A stretch of 64,000 bases of DNA from Planctomycetota bacterium (GTDB lineage: Bacteria > Planctomycetota > Phycisphaerae > UBA1845 > UTPLA1), in the NCBI GenBank assembly GCA_016235815.1, contig JACRIM010000030.1, forward strand, positions 104,291-168,290. The letters run 5' to 3'. Positions within the stretch are counted from its first letter, which is position 1. Every line of letters begins with the position of its first letter. The notes under the pieces were generated by a model. That model made no database searches. It saw only the letters and a program-made list of their open reading frames with translations, and was not told where the DNA came from. This document shows positions 35,498 through 42,702 of the stretch, in pieces. The translations under genes and the position numbers were made by a program.

Positions 35498-35697
35498 ACT
35501 CAAAATACTCCGCGCAATGCGCCAATTCGATCTGCCGACCCAGTCGGATCGACACCAGTGACGTATCAAACCCGCCGCCGGGCAAAGCCGCAAACGCTAA
35601 CCGATGGTTTCTTCCCAACAACAGGCGGGCGGCCGCAAAGGCCCCGGCAGGCAGCACGGCCGCCAATGCGACCGCGAAGGTTTGCACGTACGTCTAT

Positions 35698-35726
35698 AGT
35701 TTATCCGGGTTTACGCGCCGGGTCAA
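35698..35726 (-). promoter_or_regulatory. Sigma-70-like promoter of the pilM operon
   Basis: On the minus strand TTGACC (35726-35721) is separated by exactly 17 bases from TAAACT (35703-35698), about 200 bases before the pilM start. The -35 matches the consensus well and the -10 moderately. The rest of 35498-35854 shows no gene I can support. Confidence 0.45.
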
Positions 35727-35854
35727 TGGATTTCCCCTCCCAAAAGGCAACCCAAAGCACGGTGTCGGCATCACCGTTGAACCACTGGATGCCTCACTGA
35801 GACGACTGCAGACGCATGACATTTACGTGGGGACAGGGCGTCGATCGCGCCCGC

Positions 35855-36724
35855 CTACAACAGCGCGGCCACAAAACCCAGCACATCCCCGAGGTCCACG
35901 GCCCCGCTGTTATTCATGTCACCGCAATAACATTCGACGCAGGGGCTGGCGTTGTCGACCAGGCAATGGACAAAGTGGGTGATATCCCTGCCATCGCGCT
36001 TGCCGTCGTTATTCAGGTCGCCGGGTGTGGTCGGGCAATTGTCTGTCGAGAGAGCGAGGTTCACGCCCGCAAAATCGCCGAACATGGAGAGCTTCTCAAT
36101 CCGAAGCGTGAGGACATCACCGGTGGAGATGACCACTCCCGGGATTCTGAAGCGGATGGGATTGCAGCGCGAGATGCTTCCATTTTCCAGGATCGCACCC
36201 GACGCGAGGACCGTTGGGCCGCCGGTGTGGAAATGCGTCAATTGAAACTCGTTGAGGCGATCGATCAGGCGCGTGGGCCAGACGCTGCCACTGACCGTAA
36301 CGGTGCCGTTCATGCTGCTCGTCCAGATGAAAATCGCCGGACCGTGCGCAGCGCCGTTGGCTCCGTCGGTGGAGTGGACAATGATGTCGCCCGGCTCGGC
36401 GTCGCCGTAATTCGTTGGCGCCTTAAAAAAGAAGGGGAGAAAATCGCCACCGATGTTCCCGGGCGGTCCCCAGCCGGATACATTGTTATCCCCCGCCCAC
36501 TGAGCAATCGGCGGAAGCGGATTTCCATTCTCGGTATAAGACCACGTGCCGAAAAGACCCGGATTGGGGTTACTGGTGTTGCTCCAGTCACTCCTCAGGT
36601 CGGCGATAGGGGCGGCGATGGCCGTTATGCAGGTCGAGATCAGAACGACCCCAACAACAATCCGCCAAAGCGGATTTCCGTTGGTTGCGGACAAGCGCGA
36701 AATGCGATCTGAAAATGTGCCCAT
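35855..36724 (-). CDS. Secreted protein with C-terminal dockerin-like repeats
   Basis: 289 residues. A membrane-spanning signal segment (WRIVVGVVLISTCITAIAAP) follows an unusually long ~20-residue N-region. The body is a beta-rich domain with NVSGWGPPGNIGGDF and GDIIVHSTDGANGAAHGPAI. The end holds two calcium-loop repeats, GDLNNDGKRDGRDITHFV and GDMNNSGAVDLGDVLGFV, the type I dockerin-like tail widespread in secreted planctomycete proteins. GGGAGGA precedes the ATG at 36724. Function unknown; cell-surface or extracellular. Confidence 0.85.
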   Translation of the reverse strand: MGTFSDRISRLSATNGNPLWRIVVGVVLISTCITAIAAPIADLRSDWSNTSNPNPGLFGTWSYTENGNPLPPIAQWAGDNNVSGWGPPGNIGGDFLPFFFKAPTNYGDAEPGDIIVHSTDGANGAAHGPAIFIWTSSMNGTVTVSGSVWPTRLIDRLNEFQLTHFHTGGPTVLASGAILENGSISRCNPIRFRIPGVVISTGDVLTLRIEKLSMFGDFAGVNLALSTDNCPTTPGDLNNDGKRDGRDITHFVHCLVDNASPCVECYCGDMNNSGAVDLGDVLGFVAALL

Positions 36725-36836
36725 TGTTTCCTCCCATTCTGGACGTGGGATATATGATAATCGTGAACAGTTAATAAATCCACGACGTGCAGTCCACCAT
36801 TTGTTGAACCGCCTATTCGCCAACATTTCCCATTTG

Positions 36837-36874
36837 GCCGGGTGGCATGGGTCAACGCGTTGACCCGTGGCGAC
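36837..36874. repeat. Dispersed repeat with GGGTCAAC/GTTGACCC palindrome, copy 1
   Basis: The unit GCCGGGTGGCATGGGTCAAC continues into GTTGACCCGTGGCGAC and contains a perfect 18-bp palindrome at 36849-36866. A second copy lies at 37163-37201. The stretch between (36875-37162) holds GC-rich short repeats and no supportable gene. Confidence 0.8.
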
Positions 36875-37162
36875 GCAGCACAACGCCATGACAGTTCCGC
36901 ACCCCAATCCGAACCGCGCGGCGCAAGCCCGCGGGCCTCGCACCGCTCCGATGATGAGCCGCGTACAACGAGTCGAAAATTCGCGCGGCGAACCCGCAGG
37001 CCGCGTAACGCCTTCCTCATGACCCGCCCGGCAGGGCGCACGTCTGTAGCCAGTGGTTTCACCCACCGGTACCAATCCCCCCAATAACCCCGTGCGTTCG
37101 GAGGACTCACGAACTTCAACATCCAAACGACAAAGTTGTATAAATCCGAATCTTCCCTGCCT

Positions 37163-37201
37163 GCCGGGTGGCATGGGTCAACTCCGTTGACCCGTGGCGA
37201 C
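37163..37201. repeat. Dispersed repeat with GGGTCAAC/GTTGACCC palindrome, copy 2
   Basis: Matches copy 1 at 36837-36874 except in the centre of the palindrome, where it is one base longer. The two copies bracket about 290 bp of non-coding DNA next to the island at 37269-39269. Confidence 0.8.
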
Positions 37202-37268
37202 TAACCAGCAATGAAATGTTTCACTCAACGTGAGACAAAGCGCCTTTCGGAATAGAAAATGGTTTCGC

Positions 37269-37310
37269 CATCCTCCTACAACGGCACCTGCATCATCCGA
37301 ACCGCCGACT
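37269..37310. repeat. 42-bp direct repeat of the nadB 3' end, distal copy
   Basis: Identical to 39228-39269 at 41 of 42 positions. Read on the minus strand it repeats the last codons of nadB (ending MQVPL and stop) plus seven bases. Here it is detached from any nadB body and lies right next to a truncated methylase. Probably the far end of an inserted element or of a duplication. Confidence 0.9.
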
Positions 37311-37376
37311 GAACCATAAAGTTGAATGACCCCGAATTTCCCGAATTTCCTCTGACCCCGAATTCCCTCGAATTCC

Positions 37377-37721
37377 CTATCGTACAAAATCACGTCTAGT
37401 TTGTTCCAGTTCATCATCCGAGGGGACCAAGGAATTATTAAACTCAACTTCGCTGTATGGTGTTAGTGAAAGAACTTTTTGAAGTTCATCGCCTCGATCA
37501 CGAAGCACGCGGAAGAGTCGGCTTATTCGTTTATCGAGATCATTGTAGACTTCAATTTCAGTGATCGGCTTGTTAAGCAAGACTGATGTACAGCCACCGA
37601 ATGGCTCGACGTAAGTAGAATGTTCGGCGAACTGCGCAACAATTCTCCGGGCCAAATAGTGCTTTCCGCCGTGCCACTTCACCGGAGGACGAATCTGAAC
37701 TCTGCCCATCGGCTCATGCAT
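37377..37721 (-). pseudogene. Truncated Dam-type N6-adenine DNA methyltransferase
   Basis: 114 residues; intact relatives have about 260-300. The N-terminal half is clear: PPVKWHGGKHYLARRIVAQF (AdoMet-binding KWxGGK), YVEPFGGCTSVLLN (motif I), IEVYNDLDKRISRLFRVLRD. The frame ends just after DELEQTRRDFVR, before the catalytic DPPY motif, and the next 65 bases lead into the 42-bp nadB repeat. Without DPPY it cannot methylate. It lies 15 bases after the unknown gene at 37737-38690, so it was the third gene of that operon. Deletion at the element boundary is the likely cause. Confidence 0.85.
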
Positions 37722-37736
37722 CCGAGCACTGTTGCG

Positions 37737-38690
37737 CTACGCAGCCTTGTTATCAACCGGAATATTGAAAAGAGGATGATGCCCTCTGATTAGCCGCAAT
37801 AGTAGATTCCTCATTGTAAATCCATGAACCAATGAACTTGGCAGAACTCTAAGCCTAATCTGCCTCAAATCTGGAGTCCAGAAAAGGTTCCCAACTGTCT
37901 TCCATAACTGACTGTCGGCAAATTGCGAAATCGCACTGGCTGCAGAAGTATCCGTCTGGTACATGTAAAGTGATCTTGAAGGCTCTATTAGCTCAATGAT
38001 CCCTGGACCCACATTTTGCAACCTATTCGGCTTAATCTCGTTCAAGGTTCCGGCGTCGACCCAAGAGCATTCAACTTCTCTAACATCTATGCTCTCGACC
38101 TTCTTATCCTCAACCTTCCTAAGATTCCTAGTCTTGCGTAAATACAGCGCACCCAATCGCGCAACATGTTCATCGCAGTGCGGGGCAATAGACTTGACGA
38201 ATCTGAAAAATTCAGCACCGATCGATGGTTCGCAAATCATGTCATCAATCGTTGCGCCGTATAGATACTTAATGCGGACCACACCGAATTCGATTGCAAA
38301 AATATTTGTCTCGTCTATGCTGGCCTCGGGCTCAACAACCGTTGCTGCAGGGAGTAGGCCACCAATTTTCCGAATTCTAAATAACCGTCTGTTAATGAGA
38401 GCCGGTGGGGCGGTGACCCCCAATTTTTTGCACTTTTTCAGGAACGCTGAAGACATGGATGGACTTACCAATACCGGATCAACCGCCCTACCTTCAGCGA
38501 CGTCAGTAAAGGCCCTGATAATCTCTTCATCAAAATTAGAACCAAGCGTTCCTTCAGTTTTGCCTGGTGGTTTCGCCCTGGCGTGAAAGGCAGACTGATA
38601 GATTCCCAACATCCCGAAGTGGGGCGCGGAACCGGTTGAGACCTTACTCTCTAAGGTAGCACTTATTGCATATTGGTTAAGCCGCGACAT
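37737..38690 (-). CDS. Unknown protein of the low-GC island, about 317 aa
   Basis: No domain recognised. Composition and codon use differ from neighbours: clearly more A/T than flanking genes. No membrane segment or signal peptide. The C-terminal third contains SRSLYMYQTDTSAASAISQF and ends with a basic patch (MRNLLLRLIRGHHPLFNIP). The ATG at 38690 lies just past the stop of the 139-aa gene (a TTG at 38694-38696 would overlap it). The tight link to that gene and to a DNA methylase suggests a small DNA-modification or defence module, but this is inference from context only. Confidence 0.7.
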   Translation of the reverse strand: MSRLNQYAISATLESKVSTGSAPHFGMLGIYQSAFHARAKPPGKTEGTLGSNFDEEIIRAFTDVAEGRAVDPVLVSPSMSSAFLKKCKKLGVTAPPALINRRLFRIRKIGGLLPAATVVEPEASIDETNIFAIEFGVVRIKYLYGATIDDMICEPSIGAEFFRFVKSIAPHCDEHVARLGALYLRKTRNLRKVEDKKVESIDVREVECSWVDAGTLNEIKPNRLQNVGPGIIELIEPSRSLYMYQTDTSAASAISQFADSQLWKTVGNLFWTPDLRQIRLRVLPSSLVHGFTMRNLLLRLIRGHHPLFNIPVDNKAA

Positions 38691-38692
38691 CT

Positions 38693-39112
38693 TCAAGCTT
38701 TCGTTCTCTTCTTGCGCTCGATGTAATGCCTCGCATTGTCAATTGAGACAAATACAGATTTTTGGTCAGCGCCTTCGGCCATTTGCTGCGCAAAGGCTGC
38801 AAGTCGCTTCAAATTGTCCCGGTTCTCAATTTCCTCGCGAGTCGCCAGCGATTCCACAATAATCGGCTTATCACGCAAAAGTTCGCCATTCTCATCCCTA
38901 AATATTCCGCAATGTGTTGAGAATGCCGTCGCACCATGGAACATTGTACCAAACAATTCTAGCGCCGAACTTGCCCACTGGTCTTGGTCCTTGATCGGTT
39001 CGTCATTTCGGTCATGACTCGGAATCGCAATTACAACTGGAATATCGGGCGTGAGGCTTAGTGCAGCCTCGATGAAATCACTCACATCATCAAAGGTATC
39101 CTGCTTGGCCAC
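38693..39112 (-). CDS. Unknown protein of the low-GC island, 139 aa
   Basis: Acidic, soluble, starts at GTG 39112 with GGAGG upstream. Recognisable stretches are ALSLTPDIPVVIAIPSHDRN, GATAFSTHCGIFRDENGELL and KPIIVESLATREEIENRDNL; they read like an alpha/beta domain with a short beta hairpin (RDENGELL). Family unknown. It heads the three-gene island operon (139 aa, 317 aa, truncated Dam). The gap to the nadB stop holds 122 bases, including the 42-bp repeat. Confidence 0.7.
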   Translation of the reverse strand: MAKQDTFDDVSDFIEAALSLTPDIPVVIAIPSHDRNDEPIKDQDQWASSALELFGTMFHGATAFSTHCGIFRDENGELLRDKPIIVESLATREEIENRDNLKRLAAFAQQMAEGADQKSVFVSIDNARHYIERKKRTKA

Positions 39113-39227
39113 TGGAGAAGCACCTCCGAAATAGCATTGTAATGACCCAAGCCTTATCGGACAACGCTGATCCGAAGTCAGGTACTGGCATCGTCTAAGG
39201 CATTCGGGCCAGCCACTTATTCATTGG

Positions 39228-39269
39228 CATCCTCCTACAACGGCACCTGCATCAACCGAACCGCCGACT
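39228..39269. repeat. 42-bp direct repeat within the nadB 3' end, proximal copy
   Basis: This copy spans the final codons and stop of nadB and seven following bases. Its partner at 37269-37310 is 1,959 bp away. Between them lies the low-GC island, so this pair looks like attL/attR of a small integrated element that uses a gene 3' end as target and rebuilds it on entry. Confidence 0.85.
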
Positions 39270-40875
39270 CATTCCTGCAAAGCGCCAGATGACACCGCAT
39301 CGTCTTGTCATCCGTGTTCGGATAATCACTTCGAAAGTGAACCCCGCGCGACTCGGTTCGCGCGGCCGCCGCCAGGGCGATGCACCGGGCCACCGTCAGC
39401 ATGTTCTGCGTCTCCCACGCCGCGCGGTCGTCCAGCACCTTATCCATCACGTACCGCCCCCAGAAATCAATGATCTCCAACGTCTCCGACAGCCGATCCC
39501 CATGTCGGTCGATCCCCAGATTTCGCCAGCACAGCGCCCGCAGACTATTGCGCACGTCGGGCAGGTCCAGCTCCGTCCGCCAGCTTGGCTCCATCGCAAA
39601 CCGCAGATCACGCGGTGCCGATTCACCACTGCCCGCCAGCGATTCCGCCGCCACGCGGCCCACGCGCTTGCCGAACACCAGCCCCTCGGCCAGCGAGTTG
39701 CTCGCCAATCGGTTCGCCCCGTGCAACCCGTTGGACGCCGCCTCGCCGCAGGCAAAAAGCCCCGCCACCGACGAACGACCATCCAAATCCACCGCCACCC
39801 CGCCGATCATGTAATGCGCTGCCGGCCGCACCGGGATCAAGTCCCGCTCCACGTCAATGTCAAAGCTCCGACACAGCGCCGCGATGGAGGGAAACCGCGC
39901 CGCGAAACGCCCCTTCTCGAAGTGCCGCACGTCCAGATAGACGCACGTCGCATACGTCTTCTCAAGATGGTCCACAATCGCCCGGCTCACCACATCGCGC
40001 GGCGCAAGCTCCGCATCGGCGTGATAGGCCGGCATGAACCGCTTGCCCTCGCGATCCACCAGATATGCCCCCTCGCCGCGCACCGCCTCGCTGATCAGCG
40101 CCCGCGAAGCGCCCGCTAAATACAACGCCGTCGGGTGAAACTGCACGAACTCCATGTCATGCAAAATCGCCCCGGCCCGGAATGCAATCGCATGGCCATC
40201 CGCCGTGGCCGAGGGCGCGTTGGTCGTCTCGCGAAACACGCACCCCGCACCGCCCGATGCAAGAACCGTCGACCGCGCCCAGATGATCTGATAGCCATAC
40301 TTCTGATGGTGCGTCAGCGCTGCGATGCACTTCCCGTCCGCGACGACAAGATCGATCACAAAGCAATTCTCAAACACCCGCACGCGCTCCGCCGATACGG
40401 CCCGCGCGGAAAGCACGCGCGACAGCTCCTTCCCCGTCGCATCACCGGCCGCATGAACGATCCGCCGCGCCGAGTGCCCGCCCTCGATCCCCAGCGCCAC
40501 CGCACCATTCTCAAGGTCAAACTTCGCCCCCCACTCGATCAATTCGTGAACACACGTTGGCGACTCTTCCGCCACCAGCCGGATGACCTCTTCGTTCCCC
40601 AGCCCGCAGCCGACCTGCACCGTGTCGCTCACGTGTGCTTCGACGCTGTCCGCCGAATCCGTCACGGCCGCGACGCCGCCCTGTGCCCACGCCGTGTTGC
40701 AGTCGGGGAGCTTGTCCTTCGTCAGCAAAATGACATTCGCCCGCGACGACGCCTCAATCGCCGCGCGAAGCCCCGCCACGCCGCCGCCGATCACCAGCAC
40801 GTCGGTGAACACCTGCCCGAGCCGCCGGCTGTCGAAATTGATGAGATAGCGCCGCTTTGCGAAATGGTCCGTCAT
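39235..40875 (-). CDS. nadB: L-aspartate oxidase
   Basis: 546 residues, FAD flavoprotein of the succinate dehydrogenase family. FAD-binding VLVIGGGVAGLRAAIEAS (about 27-44), NTAWAQGGVAA, GGHSARRIVHAAGDATG, EFVQFHPTALY (substrate loop), GEGAYLVDREGKRFMP, and GLFACGEAASNGLHGANRLA are all present. It oxidises L-aspartate to iminoaspartate, the first step of NAD synthesis. NadA and NadC are not in the window. The 3' end is duplicated at 37269-37310. Confidence 0.96.
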   Translation of the reverse strand: MTDHFAKRRYLINFDSRRLGQVFTDVLVIGGGVAGLRAAIEASSRANVILLTKDKLPDCNTAWAQGGVAAVTDSADSVEAHVSDTVQVGCGLGNEEVIRLVAEESPTCVHELIEWGAKFDLENGAVALGIEGGHSARRIVHAAGDATGKELSRVLSARAVSAERVRVFENCFVIDLVVADGKCIAALTHHQKYGYQIIWARSTVLASGGAGCVFRETTNAPSATADGHAIAFRAGAILHDMEFVQFHPTALYLAGASRALISEAVRGEGAYLVDREGKRFMPAYHADAELAPRDVVSRAIVDHLEKTYATCVYLDVRHFEKGRFAARFPSIAALCRSFDIDVERDLIPVRPAAHYMIGGVAVDLDGRSSVAGLFACGEAASNGLHGANRLASNSLAEGLVFGKRVGRVAAESLAGSGESAPRDLRFAMEPSWRTELDLPDVRNSLRALCWRNLGIDRHGDRLSETLEIIDFWGRYVMDKVLDDRAAWETQNMLTVARCIALAAAARTESRGVHFRSDYPNTDDKTMRCHLALCRNESAVRLMQVPL

Positions 40876-40919
40876 TACACAGTATGGTAGTATCGCGCAC
40901 GCCGAGAGTGAACACGCAA

Positions 40920-41459
40920 ATGACGATGACCAAACCCGCCGACATTCCCACCATCGTCTGGCGCGTCGAGCGCGGTCACGCCCTCTCCCGCGCCGCCTGG
41001 CGGCTCCTCGCGATGGTCATCTTCGGCGCGGTGCTTTTCATCGTCCGTCTCGATTGGCATCTGCTCTGGCTGACCGACAAAGCATCCTTCCTCGGCCTCG
41101 GGCTGATGATGCTCGTCCCCCTCCTCGCCGCACTCGCCTTCGCCGTCTCCGCACTACGCTGGCTCATCCTCGCGCTTCGGCCCACGCCCTCTCACATCAC
41201 CCTCTCCCCCGCCGGCCTCACCATCGACCTTGGCCCCTTCGGGAAGCGCCAACACCCCTGGACCGACCTTCGACTCGAAATCGACGCCGACCTCGACCCG
41301 GAATTGCTCGCGCAACTTCCCGATGATGCCTTCGTTCCAAAATTGATATGTCTGTCAACGAATGAAGATGCGATTCAGACGGCCATTCGATTCGCCGGCC
41401 TCGAGCATGAACACGTCACCCGCGCCATGAGGCCGTACATGACGACCATCGCGCAGTAG
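40920..41459 (+). CDS. Small two-helix membrane protein, unknown
   Basis: About 179 residues. Two hydrophobic helices (LLAMVIFGAVLFIVRLDW and FLGLGLMMLVPLLAALAFAV) are followed by a ~100-residue soluble domain with PSHITLSPAGLTIDLGPFGK, which resembles the PH-like/YdbS-type domain behind membrane anchors. The start is uncertain (ATG 40884 or ATG 40920 in frame). Divergent from nadB with a very short gap. Family not recognised with certainty. Confidence 0.65.
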   Translation: MTMTKPADIPTIVWRVERGHALSRAAWRLLAMVIFGAVLFIVRLDWHLLWLTDKASFLGLGLMMLVPLLAALAFAVSALRWLILALRPTPSHITLSPAGLTIDLGPFGKRQHPWTDLRLEIDADLDPELLAQLPDDAFVPKLICLSTNEDAIQTAIRFAGLEHEHVTRAMRPYMTTIAQ

Positions 41460-41479
41460 ACAGCCCATTCGTCCGAATG

Positions 41480-42541
41480 CTATTCATCGGACTCGATCGC
41501 CGCGCTTTCGGCGTCCATCGTCGTCGGCGCGCCCGGCGGCTCCATCGCGCCAAGCTCAATCAGCCGCGCCCGCGCCAGTGTCGCCCATGTTGTCGCCGGA
41601 TAATTCGTTTCCACTTGCCGGTAATAGAAGATCGCCGAGTTGTATTGCTTCACGCGCTGGTAATACGTTGCGATGCTGTAATCCTTCTCCGCGCGACTCT
41701 CTTTGATTCGAGCCAACTTCTGCGGAACGGCCGATGGCTCCGAGTCCTGCGGGAAACGCTGGGCAAAATCCTGAAAATAAACCTCGGCCTCCAGCAGATC
41801 CGCCTCGTCGAACTCGATCCCCGGGAATCGCCCCAACGCCGACTCCCCGCTTCGCAGCAGCGCAATCTTGTGATACCGCCCGCGCGGGAAATCCCGCTGC
41901 AACCGTGAATACGCGATCTCTGCTTCCTCAAACTCGCCTGTTTGATAGTGATAATCCGCCTTCAGCCGCAGCGCCTGCTCGGCCATCGGCGTGTCCCGCG
42001 CCAGATCATCAATAATCCGATCCAGCATCATCAGCGCTTCTTCCGTCGCCGACAGCCAGATCGTCCCCTTCCACACCTTCTGCTTCCGCCCCTTGAACAG
42101 GATCATCTCGGCGATAATTAGTTCCTTCCGAAGCGCCCGTTCCGACAACTCCGTCCCCGGCCAACCCTGCAACAACTCCTGCAACCACTCATACGCCTTG
42201 ATCAAATCCCCTCCGCGCGTCTTCGCATCATCCGCCGACACTTCCGTCTCGGCCGCATAGAACAACGCCTCGGGCCGATGGATCGACTCGGGATACCGCT
42301 TGAACCACTCCGCGAACGCCTTCCGCGCCTTCGTGAAATCCGCTTTCGCAAGGTGCGCTCGCGCGATCGCCAGGTCGCCATCTTCCGTTCCCGGGATCGA
42401 CGGCGGCAGCGCCACCCATTCGCCCGTCGCCGGATTGAACTCCAGCCGTTCGCGATAGGTTTCATCCGCGGCCGGCGGTTCCGCGCGCGAAGCCGCCGAC
42501 ATCCCCAGCACCACCACCGCGACAAGGACGATTGTGCGCAT
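41480..42541 (-). CDS. BamD/YfiO-like TPR protein
   Basis: 353 residues with a signal peptide (MRTIVLVAVVVLGMSAASRA) but no lipobox cysteine. Five or six TPR-like helical pairs span about 60-330: DFTKARKAFAEWFKRYPESIH, TGEFEEAEIAYSRLQRDFPRG and KQYNSAIFYYRQVETNYPAT are typical BamD units. BamD is part of the outer-membrane beta-barrel assembly machine. Lack of the lipid anchor means function by analogy only. ATG 42541 has GGGAAGGG seven bases upstream; ATG 42562 is an alternative. The end is acidic. Confidence 0.78.
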   Translation of the reverse strand: MRTIVLVAVVVLGMSAASRAEPPAADETYRERLEFNPATGEWVALPPSIPGTEDGDLAIARAHLAKADFTKARKAFAEWFKRYPESIHRPEALFYAAETEVSADDAKTRGGDLIKAYEWLQELLQGWPGTELSERALRKELIIAEMILFKGRKQKVWKGTIWLSATEEALMMLDRIIDDLARDTPMAEQALRLKADYHYQTGEFEEAEIAYSRLQRDFPRGRYHKIALLRSGESALGRFPGIEFDEADLLEAEVYFQDFAQRFPQDSEPSAVPQKLARIKESRAEKDYSIATYYQRVKQYNSAIFYYRQVETNYPATTWATLARARLIELGAMEPPGAPTTMDAESAAIESDE

Positions 42542-42702
42542 CAATGGACCCTTCCCGTTCATCACGCGACCCTTTTTCGGGCGTGCAAACGTTGCCTGCG
42601 AAGTAAAAGCGATGCCGACACCCTTGGCAAGACCTCCTTGCGCCGCACACTCGCCTCCCGTACAATCACGCCCCACATGCACACGACCGGAGCAACTCAC
42701 TA

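Noticed and set aside
37178..37447. 89-codon minus-strand frame
   Set aside because: It crosses the end of the Dam fragment, the nadB-end repeat and intergenic repeats; a junction artefact.
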